Assembly: GCA_034928145.1 (NCBI GenBank)
Contig: JAYFPE010000010.1
Location: 62,001 to 126,000 of the forward strand
Reading direction: 5' to 3'
Source: Pelethousia sp034928145
Lineage (GTDB): Bacteria; Bacillota; Clostridia; Christensenellales; CAG-138
DNA length: 64,000 nucleotides
Below, one piece after another: positions 26,829 to 35,051 of the stretch; positions within the stretch are counted from its first letter, which is position 1, and each line of letters begins with the position of its first letter. The notes below the pieces were generated by a model. It made no database searches and was not told where the DNA came from. It saw nothing but the letters and a program-made list of their open reading frames with translations. Position numbers and translations under genes: made by a program.

Positions 26829-26857
26829 ATCATACAACAAAATACTAATTTTTGCAA
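26829..26857 (-). promoter_or_regulatory. Promoter of the minus-strand hydantoinase operon
   Basis: TTGCAA (26852-26857) and TATGAT (26829-26834) on the minus strand, 17 bp apart. A TATAAT a little downstream has no good partner box. Confidence 0.6.
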
Positions 26858-27001
26858 TTATAACTTGCGGAATATTTCAAGTTTAATAAGTAACGAATCG
26901 CTTTAAACGCGTGCTGCAGGCATAAATATATGCTTAAACATTAAATAGGTAGGTAAATTGTGCCTTTCTAGAGAAAAACGGATTTTTACCAACAGAACCA
27001 T

Positions 27002-27030
27002 TTGACATTTGCGAAAAACGTATATATACT
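27002..27030 (+). promoter_or_regulatory. Promoter of the plus-strand amidohydrolase operon
   Basis: TTGACA (27002-27007) and TATACT (27025-27030) with a 17-bp spacer. It drives the long operon starting at 27180, leaving a leader of roughly 140 bases. Confidence 0.8.
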
Positions 27031-27037
27031 AGTTAAC

Positions 27038-27061
27038 AAGCAAGAATACATAAACTTGCTT
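27038..27061 (+). promoter_or_regulatory. Inverted repeat at the transcription start of the amidohydrolase operon
   Basis: AAGCAAG (27038-27044) and CTTGCTT (27055-27061) form a perfect 7-bp inverted repeat with a 10-bp spacer, starting 7 bases after the -10 box. The position suits a repressor operator. A smaller repeat, CCCAAT/ATTGGG, follows at 27092-27109. Confidence 0.5.
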
Positions 27062-27139
27062 AAATAGCTCAACAAATATTATCATTAATTACCCAATATG
27101 TTGATTGGGATTCACAGATAGCAAATAACAAATATGATT

Positions 27140-27151
27140 ATGGTACAACAT
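27140..27151 (+). promoter_or_regulatory. ATGGTACAACAT motif, copy in the plus operon leader
   Basis: Second copy of the 12-base motif found at 26794-26805. Here ATG GTA CAA CAT is followed directly by TAA, so it could only encode a four-residue peptide; an operator role is more likely. Confidence 0.5.
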
Positions 27152-27179
27152 TAAGCAGATTCAAGGAGGAGAGAAACAC

Positions 27180-28532
27180 ATGAAGATTATTAAAAACGCC
27201 ATGATTGTTGTTCCAGATGAGAAAAAATGCCTGATCCGTAACGGCTTTATTCGCATCGACGGCAATAAGATCGCCGAAATCGACTCGATGGAGAAATTGA
27301 CGGCACAAAAGCTGGAAGGTGCGGAAGTGATAGATGCGAAGGGGAAGATCGCCATCCCGGGGTTTGTTTCCACGCACAGCCACCTCTACAGCGCGGTCGT
27401 TCGCAGCCTGCCCCATGCGGGTTATGACGATGTGGATTTTTCCTTCGTATCCTGGATGGATCGATTCTGGTTCAAGATGTTGGAGGACAAGGTCAACCGT
27501 AAGGATGTATATGCGGGCACCCTGATTAATTGCATCGAAAACATCAAGCACGGCTATACCACGACTTCGGATACCTGCGAGGGCTCTTATGCGCTTCCCG
27601 GCGCATTGTTCGAAGCGGGCCGTGCGGCGGAAGAATCCGGCATCCGCGGCCTTATGTCTTTTGAAACCACGGGCCGTATCAGTCCGGAAAACGCCGAGTT
27701 GGGGCTTAAGGAAAACGTTGATTTTATCCAGGAGCGCAGGAAGTATCCCGATAGCCGCATCCAAGGCGTCATCGGCGTTCATACCACTTATACCTGCTCC
27801 GGAGACCTGATTCAAAAATGCCGCGCAGAAGCGACCCGCATTGGTGCGGGGCTGCAAATGCACCTTGCCGACGACCGCTGGCATAGCTTCGATAGCACAC
27901 TCAAATATGGCAAGCGGTGCCTTAAATGGCTGGAAGACCTCGAGTTTCTCGGGCCGGACGTGTTGTTTTTCCATTGCAGCTATATGAATAATCGCCTGGA
28001 CCCCGAGATCATGAAAAGGCACGGATGCAATATTTCGCATCAGCCGGTTTCAAACGCGAGCTTCGGATTTTGGCCGAACATGGTTCCGTTTATCGACGCG
28101 GGCGTAAACGTATCCCTCGGTACGGATGGGCAGACGCAGTCCATGTTTGAGAACATGCGCGCGGCACAGATGATCCACCGCATCCGTTATGAGGATCTTG
28201 AGCTGCTTCCGGATAAGCAGATGTTCGAGATGGCCACCATTAACGGCGCTCGCTCGCTGCATATGGAGGATCAGATCGGCACGCTGGAAGTCGGCAAGAA
28301 AGCGGATGTCGTTCTCCTCAAAAACAACAGCCCCGTTCCGGTATTTGAAAACAACGTGATGAACTTTATCGTGACCGTAGCTGACAGCGCGCATGTTGAC
28401 ACGGTTATCATCGACGGCAACCTGGTGGTCAAGGGCGGCGAATATCTGCTCATGGATGAAGAAGAAGTCCGCGCAAAGTGCCAGGAGCAGGCTGTAGACT
28501 TCTGGAAGCGGAATGATTGGCCCATTCCTTGA
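27180..28532 (+). CDS. ssnA: SsnA-like amidohydrolase (ATZ/TRZ aminohydrolase family)
   Basis: A metal-dependent hydrolase of C-N bonds on heterocycles. The 450-aa protein follows E. coli SsnA in order: GFVSTHSHLYSAVVRSL (metal H66, H68), a MSFETTGR block, a GVHTTYT segment, the metal and catalytic segment LQMHLADD, FHCSYMNN and VSLGTDGQTQSMFENM. The catalytic glutamate usual after the metal histidine (HAAE in SsnA) is an aspartate here. GGAGGAGAG precedes the ATG. It is the first gene of the plus operon. SsnA is part of the anaerobic purine/selenium-linked gene set, but its reaction is not firmly known. Confidence 0.8.
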   Translation: MKIIKNAMIVVPDEKKCLIRNGFIRIDGNKIAEIDSMEKLTAQKLEGAEVIDAKGKIAIPGFVSTHSHLYSAVVRSLPHAGYDDVDFSFVSWMDRFWFKMLEDKVNRKDVYAGTLINCIENIKHGYTTTSDTCEGSYALPGALFEAGRAAEESGIRGLMSFETTGRISPENAELGLKENVDFIQERRKYPDSRIQGVIGVHTTYTCSGDLIQKCRAEATRIGAGLQMHLADDRWHSFDSTLKYGKRCLKWLEDLEFLGPDVLFFHCSYMNNRLDPEIMKRHGCNISHQPVSNASFGFWPNMVPFIDAGVNVSLGTDGQTQSMFENMRAAQMIHRIRYEDLELLPDKQMFEMATINGARSLHMEDQIGTLEVGKKADVVLLKNNSPVPVFENNVMNFIVTVADSAHVDTVIIDGNLVVKGGEYLLMDEEEVRAKCQEQAVDFWKRNDWPIP

Positions 28533-28590
28533 TCCTAGCGCGGCCAGAGCTTTTGAACATATTATTTTGAAAAATAGAGGCGCAGGTAAA

Positions 28591-29823
28591 ATGAGTGATT
28601 ATGTACCCAAGTATCAAGGCGAGTACGTAGGCCGCGGCAAGCATGTCGCCAATGAGGAAATATGCGACATCCTGGCGCGCGTCGTACAGTGCGATAGTAC
28701 CTTTGGCCGCGAGGGCGATTGCGGGCGGCTGATCGAGTCCATTGCCAAGGAGCACGGGCTGCATGCGGAGATTATGCCTTGTGGGCAAGATGATCGGTTT
28801 AACGTTATCATTACCGAAGGAGCGGAGGGCTATCAAGGCGAAACGCTCGGACTAATGCTCCATGGGCATTATGACACCGTGCCAGTATTAGATATGCCGG
28901 AGCCCTTCCACACGAAAATCCAGGATAACAGGATGTGGGGGCGCGGTATCGTGGATCAAAAGGGCGGTGTGGTCGCATCCCTCTGTGCGCTGATCGCCAT
29001 CAAACGCTCCGGCAAAAAGCTGAAAAAGCCGGTTTGCCTTGCAGCTGTGATCGATGAGGAATCGGAACACCGGGGCAGCTATACGCTGGCCAAGAGCGGC
29101 ATCAAGGCCGAATACGCCCTCACGACGGAACCGACCAACACGGTGACGTGCGAGTTCGGCTGCAAGGGAACGACCCCCATCCGTATTATAGTGGAAGGCA
29201 AAACGGCGCATGCCAGCAATCCATGGGTGGGCGTCAACGCCATCGAGAAATCCTTGCAGATTCTCCATGGCCTGTTCGCAATGCAATTCCCGCAGATTGA
29301 CCTTGGTGAATTCGGTGTCAAGCAGGGGACCATCTGTGTAAGCAAGATGGATGCGGGCACAGCGTATAACAATGTGCCCGGCGAGGCGGTGATCTGGATG
29401 GACCGCAGAACCGTGCCCGGCGAAAATACGCCCTTGGCGCTGGAGCAGGTCAAGGCGGTTGTAGAAGAAGCAAAGAAACAGGATCCCGCCATCGTAGCAA
29501 CCGTAGAGGTTGCCCGCCCTGACTGGCATTGGGCCCCCATTCGCGAAAGGGGACTCAACCCTACCTGGATGAAGGATGACTGTGAGCTGTATGATTATCT
29601 GAATCAGGCCGCCCGCAAGAGTGGCCTGCAGGACTTGAAAAAATGCTATTCCAACGGCTACAACGACATGGATTTTCTGATCAATGATCTGGGGATCCCC
29701 ACGCTCGTCTATGGCCCGGGCGACGGTAGAATGGCGCACACCCCTTATGAGGAAGTGGATATCGACGACGTCTGCAAAGTGACGGAAGTTTATTGCAATC
29801 TGATTGAAGAACTCTGCATGTAG
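28591..29823 (+). CDS. M20-family metallohydrolase (ArgE/DapE-like)
   Basis: A roughly 410-aa di-zinc amidohydrolase that would remove an acyl, carbamoyl or similar group. Motifs: LMLHGHYDTVPV (first metal ligands), WGRGIVDQKGGV, the catalytic glutamate in AVIDEESEHRG, ALTTEPTN, and the dimerisation domain beginning GKTAHASNPWVGVNAIEKS. The C-terminal MAHTPYEEVDID carries the last metal histidine. I start at MSDYVP (28591) because the longer frame overlaps the previous gene and GAGGCGCAGG lies just upstream. It is distinct from the YgeY-like M20 protein two genes later, so the pathway has two such steps or two substrates. Confidence 0.85.
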   Translation: MSDYVPKYQGEYVGRGKHVANEEICDILARVVQCDSTFGREGDCGRLIESIAKEHGLHAEIMPCGQDDRFNVIITEGAEGYQGETLGLMLHGHYDTVPVLDMPEPFHTKIQDNRMWGRGIVDQKGGVVASLCALIAIKRSGKKLKKPVCLAAVIDEESEHRGSYTLAKSGIKAEYALTTEPTNTVTCEFGCKGTTPIRIIVEGKTAHASNPWVGVNAIEKSLQILHGLFAMQFPQIDLGEFGVKQGTICVSKMDAGTAYNNVPGEAVIWMDRRTVPGENTPLALEQVKAVVEEAKKQDPAIVATVEVARPDWHWAPIRERGLNPTWMKDDCELYDYLNQAARKSGLQDLKKCYSNGYNDMDFLINDLGIPTLVYGPGDGRMAHTPYEEVDIDDVCKVTEVYCNLIEELCM

Positions 29824-29845
29824 AAGAGTACAAAGGAGAATAGAT

Positions 29846-30943
29846 ATGCCTTTCGAAGTGGATCTATCGGTCAAAGTGGCCGGCGTAAGCATGAAGAACC
29901 CCTTGGTGCTCTCCGAGGGGCCGCTGACCGCCAATGCGCGGCTGATTAAGCGCGCTGCGGAGCACCCCATTGGTGCGATCACTACAAAGAGCATCCAGCA
30001 ACAAAACTCCCGCTCGGAGAATCCCTACATGATCGCCGCAGGCCGCGGCCTGATCAACGCGGACTGGACGGCAACCGACCTGGATGGGTGGCTGCCGGAG
30101 TTGGATCAAATCGACATCCCTATGCCGCTGTTTACCAATATTGGCACCAACAAATGCCCGCCCAAGAAAGCGGCTGAATTTGCGGCTGTGTTGCAGGAGC
30201 ATGGCGCCTCTTTCGTTACCTTTTCCGATTATGAGCCGGAAAACTTGGTGGATGCCATCCGCTTTGCCAGAAAGCAGGTGAAAGTGCCGCTGATGGTTAA
30301 GCTGCCGCCGTTTGTCAAAAACATCGGCGATCTTTGCAAGCGCTTGGAAGATGCCGGTGTGGATATGATCGCGGCCATGGATGCCGTTGGCCCGGCTATG
30401 GATATTGATGTAAAGACCCGCAGGCCGATCCTGGGCTGTGACGGTTCCTTCGGCTATCTATCCTCGGCGCCGATCTTCCCGCTGACGCTAGCCTACATCG
30501 CGGAGATCGCCCAGAATGTTTCCGTGCCCATCTTGGGCGTTGGCGGTGTGACCTGCGCGCAAGACGTTATAAAACTTATCATGGCGGGAGCTACCTGCGT
30601 GGGCATGGTCGGCACGCCGATCCTCAAGGGGCTATCGATCTTTGATAAGGTGGAAGCTGATCTGAAAAAATGGATGGCTGATAACCAGATACGCAGTCTG
30701 GACGAGATCCGTGGATGCGCCAAAGAATATATGCACCACGTTGCGCCCAAAACGCTGCGGGCGCAGGTTGACGCCGATGCGTGCATCGGCTGCGGTATAT
30801 GCGTCACATCCTGCTATGCGGGCGCGATTACCCAAAATAGCGATAAAAAGGCCGTTGTCAATTACGAGTACTGCACGGGCTGCGGCGTATGCCAGACGGT
30901 TTGCAAAGCGCGGGCAATTTGCGTATCGAAGGATATGGCGTAA
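29846..30943 (+). CDS. Dihydroorotate dehydrogenase-like flavoprotein with C-terminal 2x[4Fe-4S] ferredoxin domain
   Basis: A 365-aa protein of the PreA/DHOD class. An FMN barrel of about 300 residues (VSMKNPLVLSEG, MVKLPPFVKNI, ILGVGGVTCAQDVIKLIMAGATCVGM) is followed by two ferredoxin motifs, CIGCGICVTSC and CTGCGVCQTVC. The loop that holds the catalytic Cys or Ser in DHODs (N-x-S-C-P-N) reads TFSDYEPEN here, so standard dihydropyrimidine chemistry is doubtful. Start at 29846 behind AAAGGAG. No PreT-like NADH subunit is nearby, so electrons probably come from ferredoxin or the neighbouring molybdenum enzyme. Confidence 0.82.
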   Translation: MPFEVDLSVKVAGVSMKNPLVLSEGPLTANARLIKRAAEHPIGAITTKSIQQQNSRSENPYMIAAGRGLINADWTATDLDGWLPELDQIDIPMPLFTNIGTNKCPPKKAAEFAAVLQEHGASFVTFSDYEPENLVDAIRFARKQVKVPLMVKLPPFVKNIGDLCKRLEDAGVDMIAAMDAVGPAMDIDVKTRRPILGCDGSFGYLSSAPIFPLTLAYIAEIAQNVSVPILGVGGVTCAQDVIKLIMAGATCVGMVGTPILKGLSIFDKVEADLKKWMADNQIRSLDEIRGCAKEYMHHVAPKTLRAQVDADACIGCGICVTSCYAGAITQNSDKKAVVNYEYCTGCGVCQTVCKARAICVSKDMA

Positions 30944-30966
30944 AAATCGAAGGGAAGTAGCACAAC

Positions 30967-32154
30967 ATGCTCAATGAGAAACGTAAAGCTGAACTGACCG
31001 CGCTTTGCCGCGATATGATTTGCCTGCGCAGCGTAACCGGCGAAGAAAAGGCGCTTGCGCAAATGCTTGCTAAGCGCATGCTCACGTTGGGGTTTGATGA
31101 ATCATACGTGGATGACCAGGGAAATGTCATCGGCAAGATCAAGGGTACGGGCGGCGGAAAGACCGTGCTGCTAGATGGGCATATCGATACGGTGGAAGTA
31201 TCCGACCCCTCCGCCTGGCGGCACGATCCGTTTGCCGCACGGATCGAGGACGGGAGGATCTATGGCCGCGGCGCTGCGGATATGAAGGGCGCCCTCGCCG
31301 CGATGATTGCTGCCGCGGGCTACCTGGCCAAGGATAAACGGCCTAAGGGTGACGTATACGTGACCGGTACGGCCATGGAGGAGATTGCCGAGGGTTGTTC
31401 CTTATCGCATATCATCTCCTCTATCCATCCGGATGTTGTCGTGATCGGCGAAGCAACACAGCTCAACCTGAACATTGGCCAGCGTGGGCGTGCCGAGATC
31501 GTGATAGAAACCAAGGGGAGGCCGGCGCACTCCTCCAACCCCGAGGTCGGCATTAACGCGGTCTATAAAATGATGAAGCTGCTCGAGCAGGTCAGGACAA
31601 TTCCGGCAACCCGGCATGAACTGCTTGGCAAGGGCATTATGGAATTGACCGATATCATCTCCTCCCCGTATCCCGGCGCTTCCGTTGTGCCGGAGCGCTG
31701 CAAGGTTACATTCGATCGTCGCCTCCTGATAGGGGATACCGAGGAATCCGTATTGGCTGCGATCCGCGAAAAGATCGATTTGCTCAAAGCGGAAGATTCA
31801 GAGTTTGATGCGCAAGCATATGTGGCCGGGTTCGATCTCACGTTCTATACCGGCTATCATCAGACCCATCAGAAATTTGCGCCGGCCTGGTGCCTGGATC
31901 GAGACCGCCATAAAGATTTGATTGACACGGCGCTGTGCGCGTTGCGATCCACCGGGCTTTCGCCCCAGGTTTCGGCCTACAAGTTCTGCACAAATGGCAG
32001 CGCTTCCGCGGGTATCCACGGCATTTCCACCATTGGCTTTGGGCCTTGCGCCGAATCGCAGGCGCATGTTGTAGACGAATATGTGGAGATCGAGCAAATG
32101 GAGCGGGCGGCGAAAGGATATTACAGCCTGATTGATGCTATTTGCCAGTTGTAG
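30967..32154 (+). CDS. ygeY: YgeY-like M20 hydrolase
   Basis: A 395-aa M20 metallohydrolase that follows E. coli YgeY along its length: LLDGHIDTVEVSDPSAWRHDPF, GRGAADMKGALA, VTGTAMEEIAEG, IGQRGRAEIVIETKG, LGKGIMELTDIISSPYPGASVVPERCKVTFDRRL and FCTNGSASAGIHGISTIGFGP. YgeY is one of the genes tied to anaerobic uric acid breakdown and to selenium-dependent molybdenum hydroxylases. In the related pathway it is thought to act after ring opening; the exact substrate is not settled. It is separated from the next gene by a hairpin. Confidence 0.82.
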   Translation: MLNEKRKAELTALCRDMICLRSVTGEEKALAQMLAKRMLTLGFDESYVDDQGNVIGKIKGTGGGKTVLLDGHIDTVEVSDPSAWRHDPFAARIEDGRIYGRGAADMKGALAAMIAAAGYLAKDKRPKGDVYVTGTAMEEIAEGCSLSHIISSIHPDVVVIGEATQLNLNIGQRGRAEIVIETKGRPAHSSNPEVGINAVYKMMKLLEQVRTIPATRHELLGKGIMELTDIISSPYPGASVVPERCKVTFDRRLLIGDTEESVLAAIREKIDLLKAEDSEFDAQAYVAGFDLTFYTGYHQTHQKFAPAWCLDRDRHKDLIDTALCALRSTGLSPQVSAYKFCTNGSASAGIHGISTIGFGPCAESQAHVVDEYVEIEQMERAAKGYYSLIDAICQL

Positions 32155-32174
32155 AAGTTGGGAAAGCGCAAAGC

Positions 32175-32199
32175 GCTCCATCCGCCAATCGGGTGGAGC
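32175..32199 (+). repeat. Intercistronic hairpin
   Basis: A 9-bp stem (GCTCCATCC with GGGTGGAGC, 7-nt loop) without a T run, between the ygeY-like gene and the next amidohydrolase. The stem resembles one at 43937-43966, suggesting the same function in both transcripts. Confidence 0.65.
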
Positions 32200-32234
32200 A
32201 TTTCCCATACTAATAGAGGGGGTGGAACATAAAG

Positions 32235-33638
32235 ATGGATCTGCTGATAAAGAATGGCACGGTTATTACCGTGGATGCCGAGCGCCGCATATTCACCGGC
32301 GATATTGCCGTAGACAAGGGGCGGATCATCCGCATGGGCGATTGCAGCGATGTACATGCGGACAGAGTGCTGGATGCAACAGGCTGCGCCGTAATGCCCG
32401 GCATGATCAATACCCATACGCATATCTACCAGGCGCTGATCGAGGGCATCGGGTACGATATGCACTTTGAACCATGGAATTGGCGGTTTCTGTTCCCTAT
32501 CGTCAGCCGCATGACGCCGGAGCATTCCTATGTAAGCGCACAAGTCGCGGCGCTGGAGATGATCAAGAGCGGAACGACCACCGTATGTGATCATTGGTAT
32601 ATGCATACTTACTTTGACAATGTACGCAATCTTGCCACAGCGCTCGATGAAAGCGGCATGCGCGCCAGCATCGTTTATGGGTTGCTGGATCGCTCGTTTG
32701 CCGGCGAAGCGATCGACGATGCCAGCATGACCATGGTGCATACGCGCGAAGAGCTGATGGCGGATGTGCAGAAGTTTGCGGCCCAATGGCATCATACGCG
32801 CCGCACCACCGTGGCCCTTGGCGTTGGTACAACGCAGGACGCATCGCCGGAACTGCTCAAAATGTCTCAGGAATATTGCCTGGCAAACGGTATGCAAAAC
32901 AACTTCCACGTGGCCGGATGGAGCGACCTGATTGCAAACTGCTATCGGGAATACCGCATGCGCGATGTGGAGTATTTGGCCAAGCTCGGCTATGTGGGCC
33001 CCAATATGGTCTATGTGCATGCCGTTTGGCTCACACCGGAGGAGATCAAGATCATCGGCAATACCGATACAAAGATCGCCCATTGCCCGGCGGCCAACGC
33101 ACAGCTTGCATATGGCGTTGCCCCCGTGGCGGAGATGCTGGTGCGCAATATCGCCGTGGGCTTGGGTACCGATGGCGGCGCCAGCTATACATACGACATG
33201 TTTGAAGTCATGCGCACGGCGGCATATCTGCAAAAGCAAAAGAACCTTTCCGCAGATTTTCTCACAGCCGAGCAATCCATAGAAATGGCCACCATCAACG
33301 GCGCGCGTGTGTTGAACATGCAGGATGAGATCGGCTCCCTGGAAGTAGGAAAAAAGGCCGACATCATCCTTGTGGATTTCAACAAGCCACACCTGATCCC
33401 CGTCAATCGTTACACGCCAAAGCTCGTATACAGCGCCAACGGCGGGGATGTGCGTACGACCATCATCGACGGCAAGGTCGTGATGGAGGATTATGTGGTA
33501 AAAACCATAGATGAGAAAGCCATCATGAACGATGCCGTCCGCTGCGCCAAAGAATTGGTCGCCGGCGCTTCCAACGAGGATACGGAAAAATTGCTGCGTG
33601 CGCCCTGGGGCAGCGTTCGCCCATACTGGAGAAGCTGA
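32235..33638 (+). CDS. ATZ/TRZ-type amidohydrolase with an atypical active site
   Basis: A 467-aa member of the cytosine deaminase-like superfamily. Metal motif NTHTHIYQALIEG, VHAVWLTPEE and GLGTDGGASYTYDMFE are present, and the C-terminal LEVGKKADIILVDF is normal. The segment that usually reads HxxE with the catalytic glutamate is NFHVAGWSDL here, with glycine at that place. Either another residue supplies the base or the reaction differs. It lies between the ygeY-like gene and the GH1 gene in the long operon, behind GAGGGGGTGG. Confidence 0.8.
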   Translation: MDLLIKNGTVITVDAERRIFTGDIAVDKGRIIRMGDCSDVHADRVLDATGCAVMPGMINTHTHIYQALIEGIGYDMHFEPWNWRFLFPIVSRMTPEHSYVSAQVAALEMIKSGTTTVCDHWYMHTYFDNVRNLATALDESGMRASIVYGLLDRSFAGEAIDDASMTMVHTREELMADVQKFAAQWHHTRRTTVALGVGTTQDASPELLKMSQEYCLANGMQNNFHVAGWSDLIANCYREYRMRDVEYLAKLGYVGPNMVYVHAVWLTPEEIKIIGNTDTKIAHCPAANAQLAYGVAPVAEMLVRNIAVGLGTDGGASYTYDMFEVMRTAAYLQKQKNLSADFLTAEQSIEMATINGARVLNMQDEIGSLEVGKKADIILVDFNKPHLIPVNRYTPKLVYSANGGDVRTTIIDGKVVMEDYVVKTIDEKAIMNDAVRCAKELVAGASNEDTEKLLRAPWGSVRPYWRS

Positions 33639-33656
33639 AAGGAGCAGAAAGAGCCA

Positions 33657-35018
33657 ATGACAAAATTGACATTTCCTGATCACTTTATATGGGGCATAGG
33701 CACCAGCGCTTATCAATCCGAAGGCGCTTGGCAGGAGGATGGCCGCGGCGAATCGATTTGGGACCGCTACTGCCATATCCCCGGAAATACGTTCAACGGT
33801 GAAAGCGGTGATATATCCTCGGATTTTTATCATCGCTACAAGGAAGATATCGCTCTGCTCAAAGAAATGGGAATTCGCCATTTCCGCACGTCCATTGCCT
33901 GGACACGTGTCATCCCTGACGGCCGGGGTGAGGTAAATCCCAAAGGGATCCAGTTTTACCATGATGTGATCAATGAATTGCTTAGGCAAGGCATTGAGCC
34001 CATGATAACGCTCTATATGTGGGACCTGCCCCAGAAGTTGCAGGACATAGGCGGCTGGGCCAACCGGGAGGTAACGGATTACTACGAGCGCTATGCCCGG
34101 CTGCTGTTTCGTGAATACGGCGGCAAGGTAAAGAGCTGGGTTACCTTTGACGAGCCGTTCTGCGGCGCCTTTATCGGTAATTATCTTGGCACCTATGCGC
34201 CAGGTCTGCGCGATTTTAATACGGCGCTTCTGGTTAGCTACCATATGCTACTTGCCCACGGCAAAGCGGTTCAGGCCTGCCATGAGATGTTACCGGATGC
34301 GAAGATCGGCTTTGCGCTGAATGTTTCCGATTGCAAACCGGCTACCTGTAAGCCTGCCGATGTGGAAGCTGCACGCCGGGCGGACGGTTACCGCAACCGC
34401 TGGTTTTTGGACCCGCTCTACAAGGGAAGCTTCCCTAAGGACATGCTGGATTGGTACGAGGCGCAGGGCGTGATCCTTCCCACTATTAGCCGGGAGGATC
34501 TGAAGATTATTTCAACGCGGCAAGATTTCCTGGGGCTGAATTACTATTCGCCGCATTTCTTTGTAGATGATCCGAAGAACTGGCCGATTCAGTGTGCATC
34601 GGTAAAAACGGGGAAGCCGCTCAATGATATCAACTGGGAAATCGTACCGGAAGCACTGTATAACATCCTGGCAAGGATCCAGGCGGATTATGGGGATATT
34701 GAAATTCAGATCACGGAAAACGGCTCTTGCCAGACGGATATTATTTCTTACCGCAATGAGGTTCTGGATTATTGCCGCATCGATTATATGCACCGGCATC
34801 TTGTAGAACTGGAGCGTGCCATACGTGCCGGGATAAACGTGACGGCTTATTATGCCTTCTGCTTTACGGATAATCTAGAATGGGCCCTGGGGTATTCCAA
34901 ACGCTTTGGGCTGGTTTATGTGGATTTTGGAACCCAGGAGCGTATCGTAAAGGAGAGCGGGCGCTGGTATTCGCAGGTCGTCAAGCAAAATGGCTTGGAA
35001 ACGGCGGAGCAACAATAA
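33657..35018 (+). CDS. Glycoside hydrolase family 1 protein with altered glycone subsite
   Basis: A 453-aa TIM-barrel retaining glycosidase. Acid/base E166 and nucleophile E354 (ITENG) are in place, as are Q20 and the E408-W409 pair. Three normally conserved residues of the -1 sugar site are changed: the HWDLP histidine is M121 (LYMWDLP), the NEP asparagine is D165 (TFDEP), and the AWSL tryptophan region reads AFCF. Catalysis looks possible but the sugar is unlikely to be plain beta-glucose or galactose. Its place among heterocycle-degrading genes suggests it frees a base from a glycoside. Confidence 0.85.
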   Translation: MTKLTFPDHFIWGIGTSAYQSEGAWQEDGRGESIWDRYCHIPGNTFNGESGDISSDFYHRYKEDIALLKEMGIRHFRTSIAWTRVIPDGRGEVNPKGIQFYHDVINELLRQGIEPMITLYMWDLPQKLQDIGGWANREVTDYYERYARLLFREYGGKVKSWVTFDEPFCGAFIGNYLGTYAPGLRDFNTALLVSYHMLLAHGKAVQACHEMLPDAKIGFALNVSDCKPATCKPADVEAARRADGYRNRWFLDPLYKGSFPKDMLDWYEAQGVILPTISREDLKIISTRQDFLGLNYYSPHFFVDDPKNWPIQCASVKTGKPLNDINWEIVPEALYNILARIQADYGDIEIQITENGSCQTDIISYRNEVLDYCRIDYMHRHLVELERAIRAGINVTAYYAFCFTDNLEWALGYSKRFGLVYVDFGTQERIVKESGRWYSQVVKQNGLETAEQQ

Positions 35019-35051
35019 AAAGCAAAAGGCGTATAAAGGAGCGGATTAAAA

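Noticed and set aside
27140..27154. Leader peptide MVQH followed by stop
   Set aside because: No ribosome site precedes it and the same bases occur in the opposite leader without a stop, so an operator is more likely.
32121..34244. A 707-codon open frame on the minus strand
   Set aside because: It lies wholly antisense to the amidohydrolase and GH1 genes, has no family resemblance or sensible ribosome site, and follows from their GC-rich codon use.
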